Positions 1-6,279 of a stretch of DNA of 6,280 nt are shown in pieces (positions within the stretch are counted from its first letter, which is position 1; the number at the start of each line of letters is the position of its first letter). Location: the NCBI GenBank assembly GCA_017521065.1, contig JAFXEA010000393.1:1-6280 (forward strand), in the 5' to 3' direction. This DNA is from Kiritimatiellia bacterium (GTDB taxonomy: Bacteria; Verrucomicrobiota; Kiritimatiellia; RFP12; UBA1067). Made by a program: the position numbers and the translations under genes. The notes under the pieces were generated by a model that was not told where the DNA came from, ran no database searches, and saw only the letters and a list, made by a program, of their open reading frames with translations.

Positions 1-219
1 CTATCGACTGAAATAAGATTCAAATCAGCAAATGCAAACCGTTAACCTAAATTCGGCAGTTGAGATGCTGAGAATCGCCGTTTGAGTCAACAAAACCGGA
101 GCTTTGCTCCGGTTTTGCGTTTCACCCAATGGTTGAAAGATTGAATGTTGATTTGGACCAATGTTTTCAATGGCGAAATGCACTTTTAGAGTTTTCAACT
201 GCCGAATTAACGAAGTCGA
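1..219. other. Non-coding left flank, 3' of the operon
   Basis: No convincing gene is visible here. The stretch is more AT-rich than the coding DNA and contains the operon terminator (91-117), an interrupted inverted repeat around it (3-220), and a simple-looking TTGAA/ATGTTGA-type stretch at about 131-175. A short plus-strand frame enters from the left edge and stops at TAA 43-45 (14 codons), and another stops at 14-16. Either could be the tail of a convergent gene, which would suit a terminator working in both directions, but neither tail is long enough to identify. Confidence 0.6.
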
Positions 220-220
220 T
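3..220. repeat. Interrupted inverted repeat enclosing the terminator
   Basis: AATTCGGCAGTTGA at 50-63 is the perfect reverse complement of TCAACTGCCGAATT at 195-208. Pairing can be extended outward: CGTTAA at 40-45 matches TTAACG at 207-212, and ATCGACT at 3-9 matches AGTCGAT at 214-220. Almost every base of the right arm (195-220) therefore has a partner, in the same order, on the left, while the left arm carries extra stretches of about 6 nt (46-51) and about 30 nt (10-39). The right arm starts at the aldolase stop codon (220-222). The 14-bp core is directly visible and unlikely by chance at this distance; the outer 6-7-bp matches are individually weak. It could be an RNA fold around the terminator, or the ends of a small non-autonomous repeat element with a disrupted left end. 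Confidence 0.5.
91..117 (-). terminator. Intrinsic terminator of the operon, probably bidirectional
   Basis: The arm at 91-102 (CAAAACCGGAGC) and the arm at 106-117 (GCTCCGGTTTTG) form a perfect 12-bp stem with a 3-nt loop. Read in either direction the GC-rich core CCGGAGC/GCTCCGG is followed by TTTT, so it can act for the minus-strand operon, which ends about 100 nt earlier at 220, and also for any plus-strand gene entering from the left. The U-tract is short (four T), so efficiency is uncertain, but the position just after the last gene fits well. Confidence 0.82.
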
Positions 221-1047
221 CAACGTCCTGCGAAGAACTTGATGAGGCGCTGCACATGGGCGGCGCACTCGTCGATTATCGGGTCGGCAAGCTTGTCCGG
301 CGGCACGAACGCGCCATTGAGGTCGCCGTACACCTTGAGCGTGGACTTGATGAACGTATCAAGAAACTCAGTGGCGATATTGACCTTGGCGATTCCCGAT
401 TCAATCGCACGACGGACATCCGCAAGAGGCGTGCCTGAACCGCCATGAAGCACAAGCGGAACCTCCGGTATCACATCAGCTATCGCCGCACAGCGGGGAA
501 TGTCGAGCTTGGGCTCAGCCTTGTAGTAGCCGTGCGCCGTTCCGATGGAGACTGCAAGCGCATCGACTCCTGTCTCCTTCGCAAAGGAAACGGCCTCCTC
601 CACATCAGTCAGCGCGGTTTCATCGCCCTGGGCGACATGGCCGATCTCGCCTTCACAGGTTGCACCGAGCGCATGGGCATAGTCGGCAACGTGCTTCGTC
701 CATTTCACGTTATCCTCGTAGGAATCGCGAGAACCGTCATACATAACGGAGGTATAGCCCCATGCGAGAGCGTCCTTGGCCTGCTTGACCGTGCTGCCGT
801 GGTCGAGATGAAGCGCCACCGGCACTTTGCCGCGATATGCGAGCCTTTGAAGCGTCCCGCAAAGGTCGTACGCCTTCCCAGTATCGAAGAGACGCATGTA
901 AAGCTGAATGATCACCGGCTCGTTCTCGGCCTCGGCCGCCTTGAGCACCGCTGCCGCTGTTTCGTAGTTCGTGATATTGAACGCACCGACCGCCTTTTTC
1001 GCCTTGCGAGCTTCGCAAAGCATTTCCTTCATATTTACGAGAGACAT
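220..1047 (-). CDS. Class II ketose-bisphosphate aldolase (GatY/KbaY/FbaA-like)
   Basis: This is a zinc-dependent TIM-barrel aldolase of 275 aa, close to the usual 280-290 aa of the tagatose/fructose-bisphosphate aldolase family. It would cleave a ketose 1,6-bisphosphate into dihydroxyacetone phosphate and glyceraldehyde 3-phosphate in the cytoplasm. Visible motifs are the N-terminal VGAFNITNYE (20-29), HLDHG with catalytic Asp82 and zinc ligand His83, YDGS (103-106), CEGEIG with Glu134, GTAHG with zinc ligand His172, LHGGSG with zinc ligand His201, and KVNIAT (221-226). The start is firm: AAGGAG at 1060-1055 lies 7 nt before the ATG and overlaps the end of nagA, leaving a 4-nt gap. Substrate cannot be read from sequence alone. 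Tagatose 1,6-bisphosphate is attractive beside a NagA-type deacetylase because E. coli aga clusters pair agaA with kbaY, but fructose 1,6-bisphosphate is equally possible. It is the last gene of the operon. Confidence 0.93.
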   Translation of the reverse strand: MSLVNMKEMLCEARKAKKAVGAFNITNYETAAAVLKAAEAENEPVIIQLYMRLFDTGKAYDLCGTLQRLAYRGKVPVALHLDHGSTVKQAKDALAWGYTSVMYDGSRDSYEDNVKWTKHVADYAHALGATCEGEIGHVAQGDETALTDVEEAVSFAKETGVDALAVSIGTAHGYYKAEPKLDIPRCAAIADVIPEVPLVLHGGSGTPLADVRRAIESGIAKVNIATEFLDTFIKSTLKVYGDLNGAFVPPDKLADPIIDECAAHVQRLIKFFAGR

Positions 1048-1051
1048 TTAT

Positions 1052-2221
1052 TTACTCCTTTTCGAATTTCACAACTCCGCCTACTATCGTTTTCAGCGGA
1101 ACAAAATCATCATCGACAAGCACCATGTCGGCAACCTGTCCCACCGCTATTTCGCCGCGGTCTGCAATCCCCATCGAGCGGCACTGGTTGAAGCCGGTCG
1201 CCTTCATGCACTCTTCGAGCGGCCAACCAGTCACTCGCACAAAGCGCCTGAAGCAGTCCGGATACAGCGCGACAGATCCGGCCACGTTCGAAACAACCGC
1301 TTTCGGATCGTACGGAACATCCGCAAGCGTCGCACGCTCCTTCTCGACTCTCACGCGCAGTCCTCCCAGGGAATAGATTCCGTCAGGTTCACCGGCTGCG
1401 CACATCGCGTCGGTTATGACCATCAGCCTGTCAGGGCCTTTAGTCTTCGCAATGAGAGCAATCATCGGATCGGAAAGATGCACGCCATCCGTTATGATCT
1501 CGACATACACGTCATCGGCAAGAAGTCCGCCAGTCACCATCGTCGGACGCAGATGGTGTATCGGCATCATCGCATTGCAGAAATGCGTAAGGTGCGTCAT
1601 GCCGGATGCCCGTGCGCGTTCGAACGTCGCATAGTCGGCGGAGGAATGTCCGCCGGACGCCACTATCCCTTCTGCGACGAGTTCCTTTATGCAATCCTCA
1701 GCCCCTTCGAGCTCCGGCGCGAGGGAAACCTTCTTTACCGGAGAAACGGCGTTCAGCCTCTTGACGAACTGAGCGTCAGGATTCTTGAGATATGCAGGAT
1801 TCTGTGCGCCAGCCATGTCGCCGTTGAAGAACGGGCCTTCAAGATGCACACCAAGGCACGTCGCACCTTCACCACTTGCCTTGTAACGTTCAGTGCAACG
1901 GCACATCTCGGCTAGCTCTTCCTCAGGACGGGTAAGTCCGGTAGCAAGAAAGGATGTGACGCCGTCCGCAAGCTTCCCGGTACCGATCTTGGAGAACGCC
2001 TCATCTGTAGCGTCGCAGAAATCAGCTCCTCCGCGTCCATGGGAATGGATGTCAACAAAGCCAGGAAGAAGCGTAAGCCCTGATGCATCAACGACCCTGT
2101 CTCCGGCGGCAGGCTGCACATCTGCTCCGACAGCGACAATGCGCCCAGCCTCCACGCGAACGGCTGTGACTCCGAGATCGCGTCCCGGAGTCACAACCCT
2201 TGCACCAGAAATAAAAAGCAT
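1052..2221 (-). CDS. nagA: N-acetylglucosamine-6-phosphate deacetylase
   Basis: This is an amidohydrolase-superfamily enzyme of 389 aa (family norm about 380-400) that removes acetate from GlcNAc-6-P, or from GalNAc-6-P in AgaA-type relatives, giving the hexosamine 6-phosphate in the cytoplasm. The small N-terminal beta domain (about 1-53) is completed by C-terminal strands (about 360-389) around the TIM barrel. Active-site signatures in order are DIHSHG (His59, His61), GVHLEGPFF (Glu128), GGHS (His192), LTHFCNAM (His213, Asn216), HHLRP (Arg225, likely substrate binding), TDGVHLSD (His248) and ITDAM (catalytic Asp271). The first His pair is present, unlike in E. coli NagA, so a two-metal site as in the Bacillus subtilis enzyme is expected. 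The ATG lies only 2 nt after the stop of the upstream isomerase gene with no strong Shine-Dalgarno, so translational coupling is likely. The N-terminus MLFISGARVVTPG matches the family start. AgaA-like specificity for GalNAc-6-P is an open alternative. Confidence 0.95.
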   Translation of the reverse strand: MLFISGARVVTPGRDLGVTAVRVEAGRIVAVGADVQPAAGDRVVDASGLTLLPGFVDIHSHGRGGADFCDATDEAFSKIGTGKLADGVTSFLATGLTRPEEELAEMCRCTERYKASGEGATCLGVHLEGPFFNGDMAGAQNPAYLKNPDAQFVKRLNAVSPVKKVSLAPELEGAEDCIKELVAEGIVASGGHSSADYATFERARASGMTHLTHFCNAMMPIHHLRPTMVTGGLLADDVYVEIITDGVHLSDPMIALIAKTKGPDRLMVITDAMCAAGEPDGIYSLGGLRVRVEKERATLADVPYDPKAVVSNVAGSVALYPDCFRRFVRVTGWPLEECMKATGFNQCRSMGIADRGEIAVGQVADMVLVDDDFVPLKTIVGGVVKFEKE

Positions 2222-2223
2222 TG

Positions 2224-3597
2224 TTACTTAACCAAGTGAAGTTCGATGCCCATGTTGCGGCAGAGATCCGCAAGCTCGTCGGCATGATCGCCGTACATGA
2301 GAGCGTAGTGGTGCTCCCAGCCGTTCTCGATCACTTCCTTGCGGACAGCATCGCATCCGGCGTCGAACTTGACCTTGAGCGGATTGCCGCGCACGAAGAG
2401 ATCGGTATCGAGACCTTCACCAGTGCAGACGAGCATGCGATAGCCGTCTCCATCACGCTTCTCGCCGAGACGGGCGAGCGTGACGCGGCCGGGCTTGAGC
2501 GGAAACTCGTCGGTGACGCCCTTCACGCCGCCGCCTTCGATCGTTGCGGAGCAGCGGAGCTCAGGTTTGAAGCCGGGCTTGCAGATGGCGCACGGAGCGG
2601 CGCCGCAATGCCAGGTGACGCCGTAGTCGCCTTCGCATACGATGAGGTCGCAGAAGAACGGCTTGTCGCCGGAAAGCTCCTGTCCGATGCGCATCATCAC
2701 AGCTCCATAGACATCGCCCTCACAGGCGCAGAGATGACCGTGGTTCGTGAGATGCCCCATCGTGGAGCACACTGCAATACCGTAGAACTCGTCAAGGATT
2801 ACCTCGGGCCAGCAGCGCATTGCGAGGGTATCGACCATGAATTTCTTCTTTGTCTTGACGATTGCGCCATAGAGTCGAGCCGCCTTCTCGAACTGATCAC
2901 CCTTAGGACCGTCGCTCGCATGGCACGGAGCGTCCTCGAGGATCTCCTTCTTCGCCTGCTCAAGCTCTGCATCGGAAAGGTTCTTTGCAGCAGTGAACAC
3001 CTCATGCTCGGTGATGAGCTTCACCTCGGGACCGATCTTGCTGCGCAGAAGCATCTCCGAGCAGCAGCTCGTGTAGAAACCGGGAACGCGGCCGCCGATG
3101 AGACCGACGCGCATGCGTCCGAGCGTCTTCATCGTACGGGCGACGTTCAGCGCCTTGGTGAGCTGATCGGCCGCCTCCGCCGAGCCGGGTTCTGCATGGA
3201 CGTGGAAGTACGGAATATGGAGACGGTACATGTGGTGGGCGTTCATGTTCGCCGCGCAGAAGGAGTTGTTCTGCAGACGTCCGCCGGCCGGATCGGGTTC
3301 CTTCATCGACCAGAGAATCACAGGCACGCCAAGACGCTGCGCGAACATCGGAGGGACGACACCAAGCGAGAACGTCATGAAGTGCGTGATGAGAACGTCC
3401 GGACGGTCCTTCTCAAACTGCTCGAGAAGCTCGATCGCCTCGTCTTCGAGCGTAAGCATATGATCAGGGCCGATGACTTCCACATTCGGGAGCGACTTGA
3501 GGAACGCCACTGCGTTTTCGCGGGCGGCCTCAAGCGTGTCGTTCGTCCAGTTCACCTTGCTGAGCGGCAGATAGCCAATCTTGAATTTTGCGGACAT
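2224..3597 (-). CDS. L-fucose/L-arabinose isomerase family protein
   Basis: This is a cytoplasmic protein of 457 aa with no signal peptide. It resembles the broad fucose/arabinose isomerase superfamily, whose members interconvert aldoses and ketoses with a divalent metal. It is shorter than classical FucI (about 590 aa) or AraA (about 500 aa) and belongs to the less characterised group of about 450-480 aa. Visible landmarks: N-terminal Rossmann-like part with VLITHFMTFSLG (68-79) and VILWSMKEP (93-101), RVGLIGGRVPGF (163-174), LAMRCWPE (258-265, Glu265), CEGDVYGA (292-299, Glu293/Asp295), VTWHCG (327-332, His330) and WEHHYALMYGD (427-437, His429/His430). By analogy with FucI, a Glu, an Asp and a C-terminal His would bind the metal; which residues do so here is inferred. 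I chose the ATG at 3597 because AAGGAG at 3611-3606 is 8 nt away; the in-frame ATG at 3603 is only 2 nt from it. The true substrate is unknown. Confidence 0.85.
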   Translation of the reverse strand: MSAKFKIGYLPLSKVNWTNDTLEAARENAVAFLKSLPNVEVIGPDHMLTLEDEAIELLEQFEKDRPDVLITHFMTFSLGVVPPMFAQRLGVPVILWSMKEPDPAGGRLQNNSFCAANMNAHHMYRLHIPYFHVHAEPGSAEAADQLTKALNVARTMKTLGRMRVGLIGGRVPGFYTSCCSEMLLRSKIGPEVKLITEHEVFTAAKNLSDAELEQAKKEILEDAPCHASDGPKGDQFEKAARLYGAIVKTKKKFMVDTLAMRCWPEVILDEFYGIAVCSTMGHLTNHGHLCACEGDVYGAVMMRIGQELSGDKPFFCDLIVCEGDYGVTWHCGAAPCAICKPGFKPELRCSATIEGGGVKGVTDEFPLKPGRVTLARLGEKRDGDGYRMLVCTGEGLDTDLFVRGNPLKVKFDAGCDAVRKEVIENGWEHHYALMYGDHADELADLCRNMGIELHLVK

Positions 3598-3605
3598 CTT
3601 CATTT

Positions 3606-3611
3606 CTCCTT
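3606..3611 (-). promoter_or_regulatory. Shine-Dalgarno for the isomerase-family gene
   Basis: AAGGAG on the minus strand is 8 nt from the ATG at 3597 but only 2 nt from the alternative ATG at 3603. It therefore decides the start in favour of MSAKFKIG. It also argues against the much longer open frame that continues upstream into the end of the preceding gene (to 3708). Confidence 0.8.
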
Positions 3612-3644
3612 TTGTTTGGTTAGAGTTTAAATAATTGCTGGAAA

Positions 3645-4547
3645 TCACATAACTGCACGAAGCTTCGCATATCCCTCGGCAAGTGTTTTGCCGGGATATG
3701 TGCGCCAATATGCAGGATTGAACAGCTCGATCGAAAGCCAGGGATCTGCGCCGACGGCATCAAGATCCGAAAGGATCTTTCTCCACGGAGCATTTCCATC
3801 ACCAGGCCACACGCGATCAGGATCCTTGAGCTGTTCACGGTACGGGTAGGACGGATAGTCGTTTACGTGAAGGACAGGCAGAAGCTTTGCAGAAAGCTTC
3901 CTGTATGCATCGAAACTGCCGCCGCCACGGTACGTGTGATACACGTCTGCAAGGATGGCGGCGTCGTCGCGTCCCGTAAGCCGCACGACCTCAAGCGCAT
4001 CTTCGAGACGGAAGAGGTTCACGGAATGCCCCCAATATTCGAGCAACGGGCGCACACCCATCTTCTTCCCAAGATCAAGTACGGTGACATAGCGCTCGGC
4101 AATCGCTTCAAGCGGCAGATTCGGGGAGCCCGGCTTCTGCATGCCGAACATAGATGCGGCAATGCACGGGCAACCGATCTCGGCAAGCAGTGCCATATCC
4201 TGCTTCGTCTCCTCAAGCCCGGCCGCACGTTTTTTCGGATCAGGGTTCACCCATTGACCGAACGCTATGCCGTTTATGAAAGAAACGCCGCTGTCCCGTG
4301 CTATTCTGCACACATCACCAATGGTTCCGTCTGCCTTGGCAGCACGGATGTCCTTCATCCATGGCTCATATCCCTTGAATCCGGAAAGAGCCACCGCCTT
4401 CATCTGATCGAGAAGCGCAAGATTGTATCCGCGCAACGTGGAGGCATTCATCGCAAACTTGCCGGTCTTTGTACCACGCAATCCGGCACATCCCGCCAAT
4501 GCGGCCAATGCGCCAATTCCAATAAAATCCTTTCGTGTGCAAGACAT
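3645..4547 (-). CDS. Lipoprotein sugar isomerase/epimerase (xylose-isomerase-like TIM barrel)
   Basis: This is a 300-aa protein of the AP-endonuclease-2/xylose-isomerase-like TIM-barrel superfamily, which includes hexulose and inosose isomerases, epimerases and dehydratases. The N-terminus MSCTRKDFIGIG runs into a hydrophobic stretch ending in the lipobox LAGC (17-20). The mature protein would be lipid-anchored at Cys20, with Ala at +2, compatible with outer-membrane sorting. TRKDF resembles a Tat signal with RK instead of RR. Probable metal ligands are Glu170 (LLEYWG), Asp201 (ADVYHTYRGGG, also His204), His227 (VLHVND) and Glu274 (SIELFNPAYW); WPGDGNAPW (248-256) is typical of the family. 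I chose the ATG at 4547 because GGAG at 4560-4557 is 9 nt away and the signal then begins cleanly. The GTG at 4565 or ATG at 4562, overlapping the hexosaminidase stop, are alternatives adding 6 or 5 residues. The substrate is unknown; position after a secreted hexosaminidase suggests an unphosphorylated sugar or glycoside outside the cytoplasm (inference). Confidence 0.85.
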   Translation of the reverse strand: MSCTRKDFIGIGALAALAGCAGLRGTKTGKFAMNASTLRGYNLALLDQMKAVALSGFKGYEPWMKDIRAAKADGTIGDVCRIARDSGVSFINGIAFGQWVNPDPKKRAAGLEETKQDMALLAEIGCPCIAASMFGMQKPGSPNLPLEAIAERYVTVLDLGKKMGVRPLLEYWGHSVNLFRLEDALEVVRLTGRDDAAILADVYHTYRGGGSFDAYRKLSAKLLPVLHVNDYPSYPYREQLKDPDRVWPGDGNAPWRKILSDLDAVGADPWLSIELFNPAYWRTYPGKTLAEGYAKLRAVM

Positions 4548-4556
4548 GTCAGCAAT

Positions 4557-4560
4557 CTCC
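4557..4560 (-). promoter_or_regulatory. Shine-Dalgarno deciding the lipoprotein start
   Basis: GGAG lies 9 nt upstream of the ATG at 4547. The two earlier in-frame starts (GTG 4565, ATG 4562) have no purine-rich site before them. They overlap the end of the upstream gene, so reinitiation there cannot be excluded. Confidence 0.6.
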
Positions 4561-4561
4561 A

Positions 4562-6112
4562 TCACTTTAGCGGTGCGCAGTTCACACCCATTGAAATGAG
4601 ACGCTTCCGCTCAATCGCGGCGCGGCGCTCAAAATCCGCAAAATCACGCTTTGTGGGAGCTGTCCACAATATCTCTGACATCGCGAACGCACGTGGCCAC
4701 ATGCGCCAGCCAAGGTCGAACCGGTTCCAGAGGTATTCGCCCCACATGCAGCACTGTCCGCCAAGGACACGTGAACGCGCAGATTCGGGAACGCCAGCCG
4801 CAGGATCGAACATATACGCCTTTTCAAGGGAGAGAGTCGGCCCGGACCTCAGAAAAGGATCGTCATCAAGCCCCTGAAGATAGCTGTAGTACGTAAGATT
4901 ATGGGGTGACATGACCATGTCATGCCCCTTCACAGCGCCCTGAGCGCCGGAAACATGGGCCGTTCCCGCGCCCTCCTTCGCGGCTACGCGCCAACTCTGT
5001 CCAATTGCAGACTTCGGAACGTCACCATTGAGAATCTCATCCCACCCCATGATGCGACGCCCCTTCTTCGCAAGATGCTTCGCCATGTGACGCGTAATCC
5101 AGATCTGAAGTTCGCTAGCCTTGGAAAGACCTTCCTTTTTCATGCGGGCCTGACATTTCAGACACTTCTCCCAGTTGATGGTCGGACATTCATCTCCGCC
5201 GATGTGGATTATCGGGGACGGGAAGAGTTCACATACATAGTCAAGAACATCCTCAAGGAAGCGGATTGTCTCATCGTTGCCCATGCAGAACACGTCACGG
5301 TGGATGCCCCAATCATCGGCGGCAGAGCCCGCCTTGATGCGTTCGGGAAAGCACGAGAGAGCCGGATATGCGCCAAGCGCCGCCCGGGCGTGTCCGGGAA
5401 GCTCGATCTCCGGAACAACACGGATATGACGCTCCGCCGCGTAGTCGAGAATCTCCTTTACATCCTTGGCTGTGTAGAAGAACGGACCATAGACCTCGGT
5501 GGTCATTTCCGTGCTCCAGTACTTCCTAGCGCCATCAGCATCCTTGCCCCTCCTGAGCACGGCACCATGCGCAGGCGAACGAAGACGCACCGAACCGCAT
5601 CTGGCGAGATTCGGATACTGCGGAATGTCAAGACGCCACCCCTGATCTTCGGTGAGATGCCAGTGGAACACGTTCATCTTGTACATTGCCATTAAATCGA
5701 GAAGCTTGCGCACTGTCTCCTTGCCGAAGAAATGGCGGCCTTCGTCCAGCAGGACGCCGCGCCATCCGTATGCGGGAGAATCCTTTATCTCAACGCACGG
5801 ATAGCGCCAACCTTTCTTCGTCTTCTGCGCAAGCTGAAGGAGCGTCTGGCGAGCATAGAATGCGCCTGCCTTGTCGGAGGATCGTACGCTTATGCCATCC
5901 TTCGCCACGGTAAGTTCATAGCCTTCCTTCGGGATAGAATCATCTGTCGAGAAAGCGATAGGCACGGTGGTGAAGTCCTTGTCGGACTCGAAGAAACCGG
6001 CGTTCTCCTTGATTTCGCGCGGCGCGGGAATCAACGACACCGCCGCAGAAACGGATGCGACAGCGCAGAGCGCAATGCCCAGCGCAATAACCTTCATTTG
6101 GTTAATTTTCAT
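4562..6112 (-). CDS. Secreted GH20 beta-N-acetylhexosaminidase
   Basis: This exo-acting glycoside hydrolase family 20 enzyme (516 aa) removes terminal beta-linked GlcNAc or GalNAc by substrate-assisted catalysis. Residues 1-23 form a Sec signal peptide (KINQMK, a hydrophobic core, then ASVSA before AV). Cys16 is not in a proper lipobox (IALC), so signal peptidase I cleavage is expected. Residues about 26-110 match the GH20b N-terminal domain (LIPAPREI) and about 116-490 the catalytic barrel: RGVLLDEGRHF (118-128), FHWHLTEDQGWRLDI (149-163), PEIELPGHARAAL (234-246), HIGGDE (303-308, with the catalytic Asp307-Glu308 pair), GWDEI (356-360) and CMWGEYLW (455-462). All key residues are present and no extra carbohydrate-binding module is appended. 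The ATG at 6112 is supported by an in-frame TAG at 6124-6122 just upstream and AAAGGA at 6130-6125, whose 12-nt spacing is rather long. ATG at 6097 would be a second choice. It is the first gene of the operon and would act in the periplasm or outside. Confidence 0.95.
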   Translation of the reverse strand: MKINQMKVIALGIALCAVASVSAAVSLIPAPREIKENAGFFESDKDFTTVPIAFSTDDSIPKEGYELTVAKDGISVRSSDKAGAFYARQTLLQLAQKTKKGWRYPCVEIKDSPAYGWRGVLLDEGRHFFGKETVRKLLDLMAMYKMNVFHWHLTEDQGWRLDIPQYPNLARCGSVRLRSPAHGAVLRRGKDADGARKYWSTEMTTEVYGPFFYTAKDVKEILDYAAERHIRVVPEIELPGHARAALGAYPALSCFPERIKAGSAADDWGIHRDVFCMGNDETIRFLEDVLDYVCELFPSPIIHIGGDECPTINWEKCLKCQARMKKEGLSKASELQIWITRHMAKHLAKKGRRIMGWDEILNGDVPKSAIGQSWRVAAKEGAGTAHVSGAQGAVKGHDMVMSPHNLTYYSYLQGLDDDPFLRSGPTLSLEKAYMFDPAAGVPESARSRVLGGQCCMWGEYLWNRFDLGWRMWPRAFAMSEILWTAPTKRDFADFERRAAIERKRLISMGVNCAPLK

Positions 6113-6279
6113 AATTCCAATCTATCCTTTCCCACAACAATCTCATAGGGAGATGATGGATGATGAAAGAAATGCTTTTCCTTGACATGAATGCATCCAA
6201 TGATATCAAACCGGAGATTTCGAGTCAATTGGATAATCCGACATTGGACATTGTCAGGATTCCGCAGCTCCTCATTCCA
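6109..6279 (-). CDS. Possible 3' end of an upstream gene (weak)
   Basis: Reading from the right edge, this frame has no stop for 56 codons and ends at a TGA that overlaps the hexosaminidase ATG as ATGA. Its final residues would be YEIVVGKDRLEL. The four-base overlap is typical of operons, which is why it is recorded. Against it, only about 40% of third codon positions are G or C by hand count, well below the neighbouring genes. A good promoter lies inside it, a random frame of this length stays open fairly often, and I recognise no family. Non-coding upstream DNA is more likely. Confidence 0.18.
   Translation of the reverse strand, partial: WNEELRNPDNVQCRIIQLTRNLRFDIIGCIHVKEKHFFHHPSSPYEIVVGKDRLEL
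6200..6228 (-). promoter_or_regulatory. Sigma-70-type promoter of the operon
   Basis: On the minus strand the -35 box is TTGACT (6228-6223) and the -10 box is TATCAT (6205-6200), separated by exactly 17 nt; each differs from consensus at one position. Transcription would begin near 6193, giving a leader of about 80 nt before the hexosaminidase ATG. The -10 region overlaps the perfect palindrome TGATATCA (6201-6208). The location directly upstream of the first gene supports it. The exact consensus in this lineage is not known, so this remains a prediction. Confidence 0.55.
6231..6255. promoter_or_regulatory. Candidate operator: dyad plus tandem heptamer upstream of -35
   Basis: Immediately upstream of the -35 box is the dyad GGATAATCC (6231-6239), followed by two abutting copies of GACATTG (6240-6246 and 6247-6253). 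The second copy is also part of the dyad GACATTGTC (6247-6255). Relative to the predicted start near 6193 these lie at about -38 to -62, a usual place for an activator. The repeats are short and no family of regulator can be named. Confidence 0.25.

Noticed and set aside
1..45. Plus-strand frame stopping at TAA 43-45 as the tail of a convergent gene
   Set aside because: Only 14 codons are visible, no family can be recognised, and another frame also runs in from the edge; too little to call.
2221..3630. Plus-strand open frame of 469 codons opposite the isomerase-family gene
   Set aside because: It is the antisense shadow of a gene rich in G/C third positions, which removes stops on the other strand. 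Its product resembles no family I know, while the minus-strand product has clear isomerase-family motifs and a ribosome binding site.
3598..3708. Extended N-terminus of the isomerase-family protein beginning at 3708
   Set aside because: The extra 37 residues overlap the end of the preceding gene, have no domain character, and ignore the Shine-Dalgarno at 3611-3606 placed for the ATG at 3597.
3884..3903. GAAGCTT/AAGCTTC inverted repeat as a terminator or site
   Set aside because: It lies inside the lipoprotein coding region, has only 7-bp arms and no T-run, and is readily explained by codon content.
3867..4877. Plus-strand open frame of 336 codons across the lipoprotein and hexosaminidase genes
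   Set aside because: It spans parts of two well-supported minus-strand genes, has no recognisable domain, and has the Arg/His-rich composition typical of an antisense shadow.
6182..6187. TTGACA on the plus strand as a divergent promoter
   Set aside because: No good -10 box lies 16-18 nt downstream (ATCAAA at 17 nt), and it would read toward the window edge with no visible gene start.
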